Assembly (NCBI RefSeq): GCF_958979055.1
Contig: NC_084897.1
Span: forward strand, 23,273,128-23,337,127
DNA from: Alnus glutinosa
Lineage: Eukaryota > Streptophyta > Magnoliopsida > Fagales > Betulaceae
Reading direction: 5' to 3'
DNA length: 64,000 nucleotides
The number at the start of each line of letters is the position of its first letter. Within the stretch, counting starts at the first letter, position 1. Made by a program: the position numbers and the translations under genes. The notes under the pieces are model-generated. The model did not search any database. It was not told where the DNA came from and worked only from the letters and a program-made list of their open reading frames with translations. This document shows positions 13,044 through 26,692 of this stretch, one piece after another.

Positions 13044-13366
13044 TCCTCTGAAATGGGCATATGCTTTAATGAAACTTCTCAAATAATAAACATATATTTT
13101 AGAGATAAGGGTAGAGACAAACAATCATTCTATAAACCACGTGTCTATACAAATGTGGTGCAAATTTTTTGGTTTGAGATTTGGTTCTTTTTTTTAAATG
13201 CTTTTCCCTTTATTCCATTTATTATTTCTCTTTCTTTATCTTTTTATCCATTATTATCCTTTACCCACCTAATCAAACACACACTTATTCTTTTCTTTTT
13301 GAGACACGTACATAGAAACAAAGGTCCTATGTACACTTGCTCAACAACAATTTTTTTTTTTTTTTT

Positions 13367-13467
13367 AATCTTTTGTTCTGGTTTCTTTTCTATTTTTAAA
13401 CACCTAGACAATTTTTTTTTAATCTTTTGTTCTGGTTTCTTTTCTATTTTTAAACACCTAGACAATT
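13367..13467. repeat. Tandem duplication, 54-bp period
   Basis: The unit beginning AATCTTTTGTTCTGG occurs at 13367 and again at 13421, effectively identical up to ACACCTAGACAA. The second copy ends at about 13467. It lies in the Helitron leader and produces a spurious repetitive reading frame. Confidence 0.9.
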
Positions 13468-13540
13468 TACAATTATACACAGATGAATGACAAACCCACA
13501 CATCTATGTATTTTCCACCACACACACCCATCTGACGCAC

Positions 13541-13702
13541 ACGCACTCACTTTTACCTTCAGTTACTTTCTCTTACTTATCTTCTCTTTTCCTCACGCAC
13601 TCACTTTTACCTTCAGTTACTTTCTCTTACTTATCTTCTCTTTTCCTCACGCACTCACTTTTACCTTCAGTTACTTTCTCTTACTTATCTTCTCTTTTCC
13701 TC
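13541..13702. repeat. Three-copy tandem repeat, 54-bp period
   Basis: The unit beginning ACGCACTCACTTTTACC starts at 13541, 13595 and 13649. Copies are essentially identical, and a partial CT-rich tail follows. It sits in the Helitron leader, upstream of RepHel on the minus strand. Confidence 0.92.
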
Positions 13703-14631
13703 TTCTACTCTTTTCTTTCTTATCTGCACCTTTCTCTCTTCTATTCTTTTCTTCACCGACACACACACACAGAGTAGGTACCCGAGAGACAGAGATGAGA
13801 AAAAGAGAAAAAGAGAAAGAGGAAAACTTCAAGATTGTTATAGAAGTTCTATATTGCAATTTTCTTTGGGGGGAGATGTAGAAACATGAGCTTTAATTAT
13901 ATTGTTACAGTCTCATGTGAAATTTAAGATGACAGTAAGTGAGTATCATTTATCTTAGTCTTTTTTTTTTGTTTTCCTTTCCCTTTTTTTTTTCTCCGGT
14001 TGTAGATGCTTATTTTTTTGTTATGTAATTTTGATATTTTGTTCTGAAATAAGAACTGCAATTAAACCTCAACAACATTTTTCTGTCGTTCTACAATGTG
14101 TTTTCAAAAAAGACAGTAGGAAGAAGATGAACGAATGGCTATGAATTCGCTAGAATACTTGATTTGGTAACAAAGATAATTACAAAAAATCATATGCAAG
14201 AACGCAACAAATTACAAATTAAGTAAATAAAAATAAATAATCATATAATCTTGAAATACAAATGATCCTCATAATCTACAAACAAAGAAAACTCACAATA
14301 TACAAACAGAGAGAGTACCTTTTGTACCTTTTGTTAGATCAGATGCTAAGATAGTAAGATAGCAATGGGAAGCAAACAGTTTTTCGTTGTATAGAGTGGT
14401 TTTGTAACTGCTATGATGCTTTATAGAGTGGTTATGTAACTGCTATGAGCCTTTTTGCCTTTAAATGTTGTAAGGAATAACCGCTTCAGTTTTTAAAACA
14501 GCCGTGTTTTTTTTTTTTATAGGCAAAATAAATGTTTAAGTTAAACTCACCGTTTAACATTTAATGGACATTTGTCTGTATTTTAAGATGCCACTTGTCT
14601 GAATATTATGCATTCCTCTTACTGATTCTTC

Positions 14632-14635
<4 letters not shown>

Positions 14636-14725
<90 letters not shown>
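14636..14725. repeat. (TA)n microsatellite at Helitron 5' terminus
   Basis: About 45 TA units run directly up to the terminal GA (minus-strand TC). Slippage here means the true element length varies, and assembly length may be unreliable. Confidence 0.95.
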
Positions 14726-14728
<3 letters not shown>

Positions 14729-15006
14729 ACTACAAGGGAATTAGTGCATGTGGATTATCAAAGTTTTGATTCTCTGTACACAAAAGTTTGCCCTGCAGAT
14801 CTACAACAAATTTCAATTTTTTTTTTTTTTAGACTTGTTTTGAATAAGTAAGAATTTATTGAAGGCCCAATGATAACAAAAAGTATTTGTTGGAATTATC
14901 ATTCCCGATAGTTAAGGCAGTGTAAGAAGGAGCACCCGAGATTTTAGAAGAGTTGGGTACAAGTATAATTAAGGACCATCTAAACCGACTATTAGTCAGG
15001 AATTAT

Positions 15007-15316
15007 GGGCTTGATTGACAAGTGACGTTACAGAACAAGAGTAGTGGGTTGTTAGTTTTTGAAATTAGTAAAAAGTGATGATGTGATATAAAATAAAAAT
15101 AATTTGTATAAAAAAGTGAAAAAGTTTTGTATTGTAGTGAATTTTTTTATTTGAATAGTAATAAAAAATTATTGATGTGATATAAAAAAGTGGAAAAAAG
15201 TGGAAATGTTTTGATGTTGATTAGTAGTGAAAAGTATAAAAAAATGAAAAAAAAAAAAAAAAAAAAAAGAGTACATGAACAGTACTATAATATATTGTTC
15301 CTTGACAAACAACCCC
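15007..15316. mobile_element. MITE-like inverted-repeat element
   Basis: The left end GGGCTTGATTGACAAG and the reverse complement of the right end, GGGGTTGTTTGTCAAG, match at most positions. The interior is AT-rich with repeated GATGTGATATAAAA modules and an A-run. Size and ends fit a non-autonomous DNA transposon, possibly hAT-like. I see no convincing target duplication, so limits and class are tentative. Confidence 0.5.
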
Positions 15317-16359
15317 ATAGATCCTTGGTAGACAAGGATTACGGGGTTGTCAGAACAACAGACAGTTAGGTGACCAAACCCTGTGAAATCCATGATTACA
15401 ACATTCCTAAATTTGACTCCTGTATATTGCCAATGTCAAATCATATTGGAAGTCACTATTTGAAGCTTACTCGAACATTGTTCATACGGAGGTGGCAAGA
15501 ATTCCAGAAAATTCGGAATCACCTTACCTAGCAGTTGTTTCAAGATATTTATAGGTACCAAGTCAAGAAGTATATTTCAGCCCCTGAACAAAATATACGA
15601 AAAAAGTTTTCACCTAATACAAAAAACTATCTTAAGCATCGGAAGAGGATCACCAGAGAATTCAAGTGTCCTTGTTATTTTGCAAGTGTCGGAAGCCATT
15701 TCATAATCCAAGAAGAACAACCAATCTCGGTGAATTCAGCCCTATTGTTCCAATATTCAGAGTTTATTACCTCCCACGTCATTATACCGAAAACTGTATC
15801 AACAGTATTCACGTAAAGGCAATCTCTCAAAAATAAGACGATCAGATGGAGCTTACAAAAGCAAGTACATGCAAAAAGCCAAACATAAACAAGCAAAACT
15901 AAAAAATTATATTAAAAAAACTCAACACCCAACTAGAAATCCATTAACGGGAAAATCTCCCCTGCCCATAAAGGAATTAACTTTGGATCGAACTCAAACC
16001 AACACCCGTAAAGGAATTAACCTGGAATAGAACTCAAAACATAATATCACTTGCAATGTACCCGAAATCCTTTTTTCTCTTTTAAAATAATCTTAGCATT
16101 TCTCGTGTAAAAAAATATATATACTGCATCATGATTTTATTAGTCACAATAAATAGAACAGATTTGCCCTTTTGAGATTAGTACAAATTCATATGTAGAT
16201 TTAGGTTGAGTTAACTTCAACAGCAGGACTAAGTTGGTGCGCTACTTGCCGCTCATGGCCAGCTACCCACAGATATCTTAAAGTTTTTAGATATGAAATT
16301 TTTCACCTTAGATCTACTAATTTCAGGAGGTCTTTTCACCACACGTTTCATTCCATTGG

Positions 16360-17040
16360 TTTTTCGGTTCTCTCCTCTTCAATCCACCATCAGTCACTTC
16401 ACTATCTGGTACTCATGTGCCAGAGCGTGCACCCCACGCGCCAAAGCCCGACGCCATGTGCGCTGATCTCCACCACCAACAACCATCTCTGCTAGTTCCA
16501 TGTAGTGGTTTAGCCTTCAATGATGATTAGCGATGAGTTTTCGTTATGTTTTCATAATATTTGTATTTTTTTTGTATTTCTGTTTTAATATGCGGTTGGG
16601 TTTCGGTCTCCGTAAGATACCTATTCTCTAGAGATTTTGTTCTGATTTTAGTAGTGCATGTTTCACCCCTGCAAAAAGGTTGTTTCTTCCATATTCAAAT
16701 TAGTGTATGGTTGTATTGGACAAGGTTGAAGGCCTTTGCACAGGTCATGCCCTTGTTTATTGCTTGTTTGAACTTTTATCCGCCTTATGTGGACCAAGCC
16801 TTGGTTAGTTGGCTTTGTTCAAGGTAGATAGGACTGAAACCTTTTTAATTTATCTGTAACTGAAAATTCATCATTCCCTCACTGGTTACCATTCACTTTG
16901 GTACTGCTTTATTAGATTTGGGTTTATTGTTAGGGTGTCCACCCCTCTGCTTTCATATTTGTAACCTTACTCTTATTGAATGAATATTGTACCTTAAAAA
17001 AAGAAGAAGAAGAAGAAGAAGAAGAAGAAGAAGAAGAAAA
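16360..17040 (+). mobile_element. Possible 5'-truncated retroposon with A/GAA tail
   Basis: A non-coding GC-mixed stretch ends in TTGAATGAATATTGTACC followed by an A-run and about ten GAA units. Such a 3' end is common for plant LINE-derived insertions. No reverse transcriptase remains, and I found no flanking duplication, so the left limit is a guess. Confidence 0.3.
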
Positions 17041-17046
17041 AGAGGC

Positions 17047-17182
17047 GAGATGATACAGCCGTCCCCTATCACCCCTTTATTAATTTTTTAATCAAAAAGA
17101 TCAAAATATGTCACATCAAAGGACATCTTTTGATTAAAAAATCAAAAAGGGGGTAGTGGGGGACGGTTTGTTGTCTCCCACA
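17047..17182. mobile_element. Foldback (MITE-like) inverted repeat
   Basis: The left arm CCGTCCCCTATCACCCC... with TTTTTTAATCAAAA is mirrored by the right arm, whose reverse complement begins CCGTCCCCCACTACCCCC. Arms are about 45 bp with a short centre of about 20-25 bp. The DNA would form a strong hairpin. No clear target duplication is visible. Confidence 0.6.
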
Positions 17183-18001
17183 AATCATTTCCCGAAAAAA
17201 AGACAAGAATTTTTCTTCTTTCAGGATCTAGATGGGGCAGACACGTGCAATGTAGTAACCAAGATACATCATTAGTCTCTATTGGGCCATTGTCCAATAC
17301 ACCCAATTCAAGCGACATTGTCACGCCATTTGCCGCATTTTTTGTTAATCCAACGGCTCTCGTTTATTTGAAAAAGAGAAATCTTACATTTATTTAAATT
17401 TTTATAAAAAAAAGTCTTATTAAAATGATGTAGAGTTTATTTATTGGTATTCATAACATTTATTTTTATTAATTGTTTATATCATCTTTAATGAATAAAT
17501 TTCATATCATTTAGTAAAATTATACTTATAAAATTTTAAGTATATGAAACATTTATCATTGAAAAATGCTAAACTTTTTAATTAAAATTTGGTCTTTAAA
17601 TGATGTATTAAACTTTTATGATAAAGTGATAATTTATTAAATAAAATTGTGAGATATGATTTGATAATCAAGTTTATACAAATTGTTTTTGAAAAGTGTG
17701 CATTTCTCCCTTTCTTTTGCCCCGGACGCGGACAATTCAAAGGATAACCATCAAAAAGGCAAAAGCGCGGTTTAAATTTAGGGTGGTTGAATCTGGCCAA
17801 TGATGATTCACCACGTGCACCCGTACGTAACCACGGTTCGCTAACCGCGGTTAAACTCCTTCCGATTCTCTCCGTCGCAATAAATGTACAGGCGAGAAAT
17901 CATTCTCAGAGACACCACATTTGTCGCAAACGAGAGGCGTCTTGATAAACGCATATCTCTCTTGTTTCTCTTATCCATCTTCATCTCGTCGATTCCTTTA
18001 G

Positions 18002-20874
<2,873 letters not shown>

Positions 20875-20928
20875 GAAAGAATGCTTGTTTAGTAGTCAAG
20901 CATTCTAATGATTCAGTTCTGTGGTGAT

Positions 20929-21069
20929 GCTGACTTGTGTTTTTCCTTTCCAAACTGTTGGCTTCTTCTTGTTGCCCTGGATTCTATTTGCTGTTTCACG
21001 CTGACTTGTGTTTTTCCTTTCCAAACTGCTGGCTCTTCGTGTTGCCCTGGATTCTATTTGCTATTTCAC
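20929..21069 (+). repeat. Tandem duplication in alpha-tubulin 3' UTR
   Basis: A unit of about 71 bp starting GCTGACTTGTGTTTTTCC occurs at 20929-20999 and 21000-21069, with only a few differences. It probably duplicates part of the 3' UTR. Confidence 0.93.
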
Positions 21070-21760
21070 TTAGCGTGAAACAGCCATGTTCGTTGTTTGG
21101 TTTACTACTTTAATCATATGAATGTGGCCTTTGTTATAAGCTATGAGTTTTATTTGCTGTTTCCCTTTATTGATTTTTGGTATCTGTGGAATCTCTTGAG
21201 GCTTGGAGCCCAAGGGAAGTATGCTTGATTTAGTCTCCTGTAGTTTGTCCTTTTTGTTTTTTGGCTGGAGAAATTACTTTCGTTTGAACGTTGGTATTTG
21301 GTAACGGATGTTTAACACTATATGGTTGACCAGGTAGCTCTTTAGAACACTCCTCCATTAATTTTTGTTGATAGGGATAATAAATTTAGGCGGTAAGACT
21401 GAGCATCTGGTTAAAAATTAGCCCACCTGTCATACCTGCCCGCCCGTAAGGTTATTGGATGGATTTTCCCCTCATCACCCCAGGCGGGGGCATGTGGCTT
21501 TTAAACTCTCTGCAAGCCCACCGGAGCTCACCCTCATGCGAGGAGTTGTTGTGCACTTGTTGTGATGGTGTAGTGAATGAATCAAATTTCTTTTATAAAA
21601 TGTAAACTGAACATCAGAGCTCGAAATTGAATATACTCCATTTCTACGACAAGATGCATAAACTGACTTCTACAAAACTGGGTCATACCTCAAAAGCTAT
21701 AATTCCCTAGGACAGTAGTTTATGTTCAGAGGTAGGGCTCTCCTCACCCACAACATCGAG

Positions 21761-21929
21761 GGACAAGAAATCTCTCCATTTGAAACAGAGAGAATTCTCT
21801 CCATTTAGTGTAATAGTGAAAGTATAGTTATCTTTTTATATTTTTATAGAATGTGAAAAAATTACACCTTCACTTTTATACTAAATAGAGAAAATATCTC
21901 AATTTCAAATGGAGAAGATCCAAATTCCA
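21761..21929. mobile_element. MITE, 169 bp, candidate 9-bp target duplication
   Basis: Long inverted repeats with CTCTCCATTTGAAA and CTCTATTTAGTATAA motifs lie on both arms. Flanks AACATCGAG (21752-21760) and AAAATCGAG (21930-21938) match at 8 of 9 bases, as expected for a Mutator-like 9-bp duplication. Confidence 0.6.
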
Positions 21930-22891
21930 AAAATCGAGTGATTTGGCATGACACTCGATCTATTGCTGGAGGTTACACTTGGGAAATGGTGTATCTAGGT
22001 CCTTATTGGGTCGTTTGGGTTGCGATTCTTGGGGTCCTGTCATCCGTCGGCCCAATAAGTCTTCGGCTTGTCTGTCAGTCTTTCTAGTGATTCCGGCAAG
22101 TGACTATTCTTAAGGGGGCTGTCGGTAGTTGGACCCTCCACTTATGATAAGCATGGGGGCAATAACAACTCTGTGGGCTAAACATCACCAGACTGCAACA
22201 TGGCAACATCGGTGGATTGAAGCTTACTGTCTTGAGCCCAAATTGATTGATGGGGCACTTTCTACTTGTACCGTTTTGGACTTAAGATTGGGCTTTGGAT
22301 TTGACATACAACATGGCATTTTTACGATTGGCTTGAAGCCTCAAGCAAGCAACCTGATCCCACCCACCCACTCCCACCCACTTCGTTCAATCAATTGGTT
22401 CCCGGCTACCTTAATCTCCTCGCAAAGGACACGTGCAGGTACATTATAAGAGGCATCGGGGAAAGGACTAATTTGTTTGTGCATCCTGTTCGGAACAAAA
22501 TGGACTTTGACCAGACAACCAAAACAGAGAGGAGGGTGGTCTTCCACGCACCAAGACGTTCCTTTCCATACTCTTGCTCCCCCCACCGTCCCTCTTTTCT
22601 CATCTCCTACATATTTTTGAAATGATTATTAAATTAATCTTATACATACTCCTCCCTCACAAATGGTCACTATTTTATCTACATCTTTTTCCTCCTACAC
22701 ACCTCTTTCACTTCATATATATATATATATATATTATTTGATTTCAATCGTGTTAATTATTAAAATATGTTAATTATTAAAATGTAAAAGACGACAACAA
22801 TTCAAGTAACCCTTACTATTTTTTGAAATATAAACCGTAGAGTGAGTTTTTAAATTGGTTAAATAGTACCTCCGAGCTTTTTCAATAATAT

Positions 22892-23357
22892 GGATTGCCA
22901 CGTTGGCTTGCACGCGTATGGGAGGTTTCCTCCTTGGGCCGCGCGTGTGGGCCACGTTCCGCTTTTTCGGCTGCGTTCGGTGCTGTTCGGTGTTCGCTGG
23001 TGGTCGGTTTGAGCAGAGATATTTTCGGGGATGGCGCGTGGCCTCCACGCGCCGTCTCTCCGGCGACGGAATTCCTCCCCGACGGTGGCTCTGTTTGTCT
23101 TGAGTGTTTTCTGTGCTGATTGTATATTCCCTAGTTGTCTTGTTTCACAGTGTCTTTGCAGTGCACAAATATTTTCTGAATTTATTTATAAGTGTGGAGC
23201 TTTAAGAGATATTCATGTAATATTTGTGTATTGTTGTAGATAACTGCTTTGTCAGATTTATTTCTGACTTTGGATGTAGGGGTGTCTTGTACCTCTTATT
23301 CTATCTCTGTAATGCCTCATGGCTTTCAGATTTGTAAGGAGCACATGCTTCTTTGTT

Positions 23358-23388
<31 letters not shown>

Positions 23389-23404
23389 AAAGAGGATTGC
23401 TACG
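22892..23404 (+). mobile_element. 5'-truncated poly(A) retroposon with target duplication
   Basis: GGATTGCCACG (22892-22902) and GGATTGCTACG (23394-23404) form an 11-bp flanking repeat with one mismatch. The insert ends in a long interrupted A-run (about 23358-23390). It has a GC-rich left half and a T-rich 3' half, as in the 3' ends of plant LINEs. No protein is encoded. Confidence 0.65.
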
Positions 23405-23963
23405 CTTATGAAAAAATTATAATAAAAGTTTAAACATTCCTGGCATTTTTCAAAAAATATAAAGATTCGGAAAATAAAATTGTGCTCCACATCATCGCTA
23501 CCATATAAAAATCTCGCACGCATTTAATGCAAATGACCGTATGACGTGCAACCCTGAGACAGCAAATGGGGCAGCACATTAGTGGGACTGTTTTTTAACA
23601 GGTGTCGCTCCTGAACATCAGAAGCAAATCAAACAGTCGACGCATTCCTCGGGGGGAGCCTTAGGATTTGGCTTTTCTTCTTCTTCATCTTCTTTGTATG
23701 TGTCTATTTTGTTTTGTTTTTTGAGCTATAATTTTTGTAGTTGGTCTGATAAATCATATAGCTGGTTGCAGCAAAGAAGAAAAAGCTGCAAAAGATTCCG
23801 TCACATTCTCTGGGGTTGAAATAAGACATTGGAGCTCTTTTTCCAGGCCCTAAACGCTACTCCCACTCTCTCACCTAAATGGGTAGTATAGCATTACAGC
23901 TACAGCAGTGACTTCACTCTTCGCCCACCAAAATAAAGGGCAAGTTTTTGGTCTTTTTGGGTC

Positions 23964-25157
23964 ATGGAAAAGAGGAAGAAGGATCAAACCCTTGCTTGCT
24001 CTGCTAGTCAAGAACCTGAGACAAATGGCCTCTTGGTATGAAACTCTTTTCATTCTCTCCCCCTCCTTTGTTTGCAGAAAAAGGGTTTGTTATTTTTCTG
24101 ATTTAATCCCAGATTTTGCTAAACATTTTCTTTTCTGGTTCTATCTTCCCTCCATTTTGATACACAATGACTAATCTTTCTTCTTCTTTTTTTCCCATTG
24201 TGCGTTTTGGTATTCAGCAGTATAAATTGCCCTAACAAAATCTAGAAAAATGCTGTCTTGCAAGGGTTCTGTCATCTTTCTGAATTGAAAATGGTATATG
24301 GCATGCTATTTATTTGTAATCCATTTATTTAAGCACTGATTATTATAGACAAAGAAATCATATCTGTTGAGGAGCTTCTTCTCACAATTCCATTGTTTAG
24401 AAGTGCATTAATATCTTACTTACATTTTGGACACTGAAAAGATGCTTCATGCTTATATTTTCCTGTGACTGGAAAATGTTTGAAACCCATATGTAGATAT
24501 CTTTATTGAACAGGATTTATTAGTTAATATTACTTCATGTAATCTATTAAAATGAGTATGATCGTGAACAGACCAAGGAAGACCGAGGCCAACCCAATGT
24601 TGCTCTTGCGACAAAGACTAACATAACTGGTAGCCCTTCGTATGACAATGCACTTTCCCTTAATCAGCAGCACCCACCAGTTCTACAATGGCCATACACA
24701 GCTCAACATGCTGTGGAGCAGTCCCCCTTAATTTCTAAACCCTGTATTCCCACTGAATCACCTATGATCCTAAACCAATGGCAGCAATTATCACATCTTC
24801 AACAGAATCCCGCTGGCCACCAGGACCAGCAGGGACAGCCACCACATTTTGTTCAACCAACAGTACCATTTTGGCTGCCCCAGCGGCCGGTTTACCCATT
24901 GCCTGGAGTGAATGCACCCACTATTCCGCCGTTTGCTCCCCTTGGAACTACTGATACTGGCTGGCAAGCTCCTGGTGCTCTAGGAGGAGGAACTTCATCA
25001 AAAAACCAACCCCAGATTCCCAATTTCTGTTATCAAGTTGGATACACGTATCCGGGCTTTCCAGGTACATGTGCAATTTCAGTCATTTTTTATGCTATAT
25101 GTTTGGCTTTATTAACATCTTAAACCATATCTGACTATTTGATTTGGGTAAATTGTA

Positions 25158-25193
<36 letters not shown>

Positions 25194-26692
25194 TGAATAT
25201 GAATGGGAATCAGTTGATTAATAGTCAACAGTTCAGGAATGATTTGCAATTTACAGAATATTAGTGCTTCTTCTTGAACTAGTCCAGCTTATGCAGCAGA
25301 GTTTTCCAGATAATTGTTTAATGGCCAATGAATAAGCATAATAATAACAGCAGTAATTAATTGCCGCTATTATATGAATGTATGAAGGAAGCGATTTTCC
25401 TGGTTACAGGTCCTTGGGATCACTCATCTTGGTGGGGTCAAGCACAACAATCACAATCTCCTTGCACTTATGCTTTTCCGGGAGCATATGGCTCATTTTC
25501 TTTACAACCTCCGCCAATGCCCAGTTGTGCAGCATCCCTTGGACAATTCTTTCAAAGAGGAATAATCAGGCCTCCGGCAAAACTTTCTCAGAAGCATCAA
25601 CAACTCTGGGATGCTCAAGTATGAGGTTTTTTCTTCAACTCCTATGATGTTTAGTATAATCTCATAATTTTTCTGATTACGAGTAAACAAGCTGGATTTT
25701 CTGGTGCGAGGTTGCAGTCGACAGAGAATGTTCAGCTATGGAATGTAATTAATCTCTTGCAATCAGAAATCACTGATTACAAGAACCGGTTAGTGAAGCT
25801 TGAAGCAGAAGTCTCAGCTCTGAAACCAACAGTGGAAGAGGCCACTGCACAAGTTGTTGGGTTTGGTTCTTCTGGGCAACCACCAAAGAGAGGGAGACCA
25901 AAGAGATCATCAGTCAATGCATTAACTTCGCCAAGTGAGTCTCATCCCCGAGCTCGAGGTAAAAAGCATCCACCTGCCCGAGCTCAATCTGAGAGTAAAT
26001 CACATATTTTTGAGAAAGTTATCCTTAATAAGGTGGAAGATAAACAAAAAGCATCTCACTCCACTGCCACTATGGAGCAAGAAAACATTGGAGAGATCTC
26101 GAATATCGTGGCACCTCACTCTAGTGGCAACATGGAGATCAATGGAAACAATCTGATGATGCCTGCGTTCCACAATCCAGTGCATCAGGAATTTACTGGA
26201 GTCCAAAAAGGTGGATTTGGTCTCAACTCCTCTTCAGAATTGCACAGTAGTGATGAAAAGGTCAAGAAGTTGAAAACTGGCTATTCAATTCTGTCTCAGC
26301 AAGCCAAGGGGATGAATATCAAGGGCGCTTCCACCATTTATATGGGAGCCCCCGGTAATGGGAGTCTTGGTTGGCATTCTAATATCACCTCTGAAGACTC
26401 TGGAAGAAATTTGATAAACATAGGTTCTCAGGGTTTCTACAACGATGGCAATATAATAAGACAAAAAGGAAAGATCATTCCTGGATGGGGTTATGTAAAT
26501 GAAGAGGATGCTTCTGAAGAGCTTGAAGATGCTGTGGTAGGATCGGCTAAGGATGAAAAAGAGGAGGAAATGGAAGATGATGCCAGTTCAGGAGCTGAAG
26601 AAATTGCTCAAAAACAAGATGAGGGTGGCTACAAAATGGATGGTGCAGTAGGAATTAGCCCTAAAGGTCTCCCACCACATAATACCTGGTGA
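23964..26692 (+). CDS. Unrecognised coiled-coil, AT-hook protein with Pro/Gln-rich N-terminus
   Basis: Exons 23964-24035, 24572-25064, 25410-25618 and 25718-26692 splice in frame to 582 residues; every junction is GT-AG. Residues about 25-258 are rich in Pro, Gln and Trp (PPHFVQPTVPFWLPQRP, WDHSSWWGQAQQ). A short amphipathic, probably coiled-coil segment (about 263-300) follows. Then PPKRGRPKR (about 314-322) contains the GRP core of an AT-hook, a minor-groove DNA-binding motif. The C-terminus is acidic (about 525-560, EEEMEDDASS). The make-up suggests a nuclear DNA-associated or regulatory protein, but I do not recognise the family by name. The first exon codes only 24 residues, so the start is less secure than the rest. 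Confidence 0.75.
25159..25190. repeat. (CA)n microsatellite in intron 2 of the AT-hook gene
   Basis: About 15 CA units lie between exons 2 and 3. Confidence 0.95.

Larger units (their letters stand above)
12446..14635 (-). other. Helitron 5' leader region
   Basis: No coding sequence is supported upstream of the RepHel start. Frames at 13053-13881 are simple-sequence artefacts of tandem repeats and CT-rich DNA. The part next to the 5' end (about 14450-14635) contains the GTGGCAT, AATGTCCATTAAAT and TTAAACGGTGAG patches. It presumably provides the origin side and promoter of the element. Confidence 0.6.
5114..14727 (-). mobile_element. Complete Helitron, 9.6 kb, inactive
   Basis: On the minus strand the element reads A|TC at 14728/14727-14726 and CTAG|T at 5117-5114/5113. 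This is the canonical Helitron structure: 5' TC, 3' CTRR, inserted between A and T without target duplication. A GC-rich hairpin sits 6 nt inside the CTAG end. In transcriptional order it carries a leader with tandem repeats (12446-14725), a RepHel pseudogene with HUH nuclease and PIF1-like helicase (7820-12445), and an RPA70-like pseudogene (5369-7726). This is the classic plant autonomous layout. Several stop codons and frameshifts show that this copy no longer makes its own proteins. The 5' terminus is placed at the junction of a long (TA)n run, so the TC end is slightly less certain than the CTAG end. Confidence 0.88.
20875..23963. other. Alpha-tubulin 3' region and intergenic DNA
   Basis: It contains the tubulin 3' UTR with a 71-bp tandem duplication, a MITE (21761-21929), unassigned DNA (21930-22890) and a poly(A)-tailed retroposon (22892-23404). 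A probable 5' leader of the next gene follows, with a possible leader intron (GT at 23696, AG at 23771). Small frames at 22129-22625 look accidental. Confidence 0.55.

Noticed and set aside
13541-13702. CRISPR-like array
   Set aside because: Repeats are directly adjacent with no unique spacers, and the host is a plant.
13053-13881. Overlapping frames of 96-145 codons
   Set aside because: They translate tandem repeats and CT-rich DNA, are present in several frames, and have no protein-like pattern.
24713-25123. Start of the AT-hook gene at 24713
   Set aside because: That codon is GTG inside exon 2. Frame continues upstream to a proper acceptor at 24571 and to an ATG at 23964.
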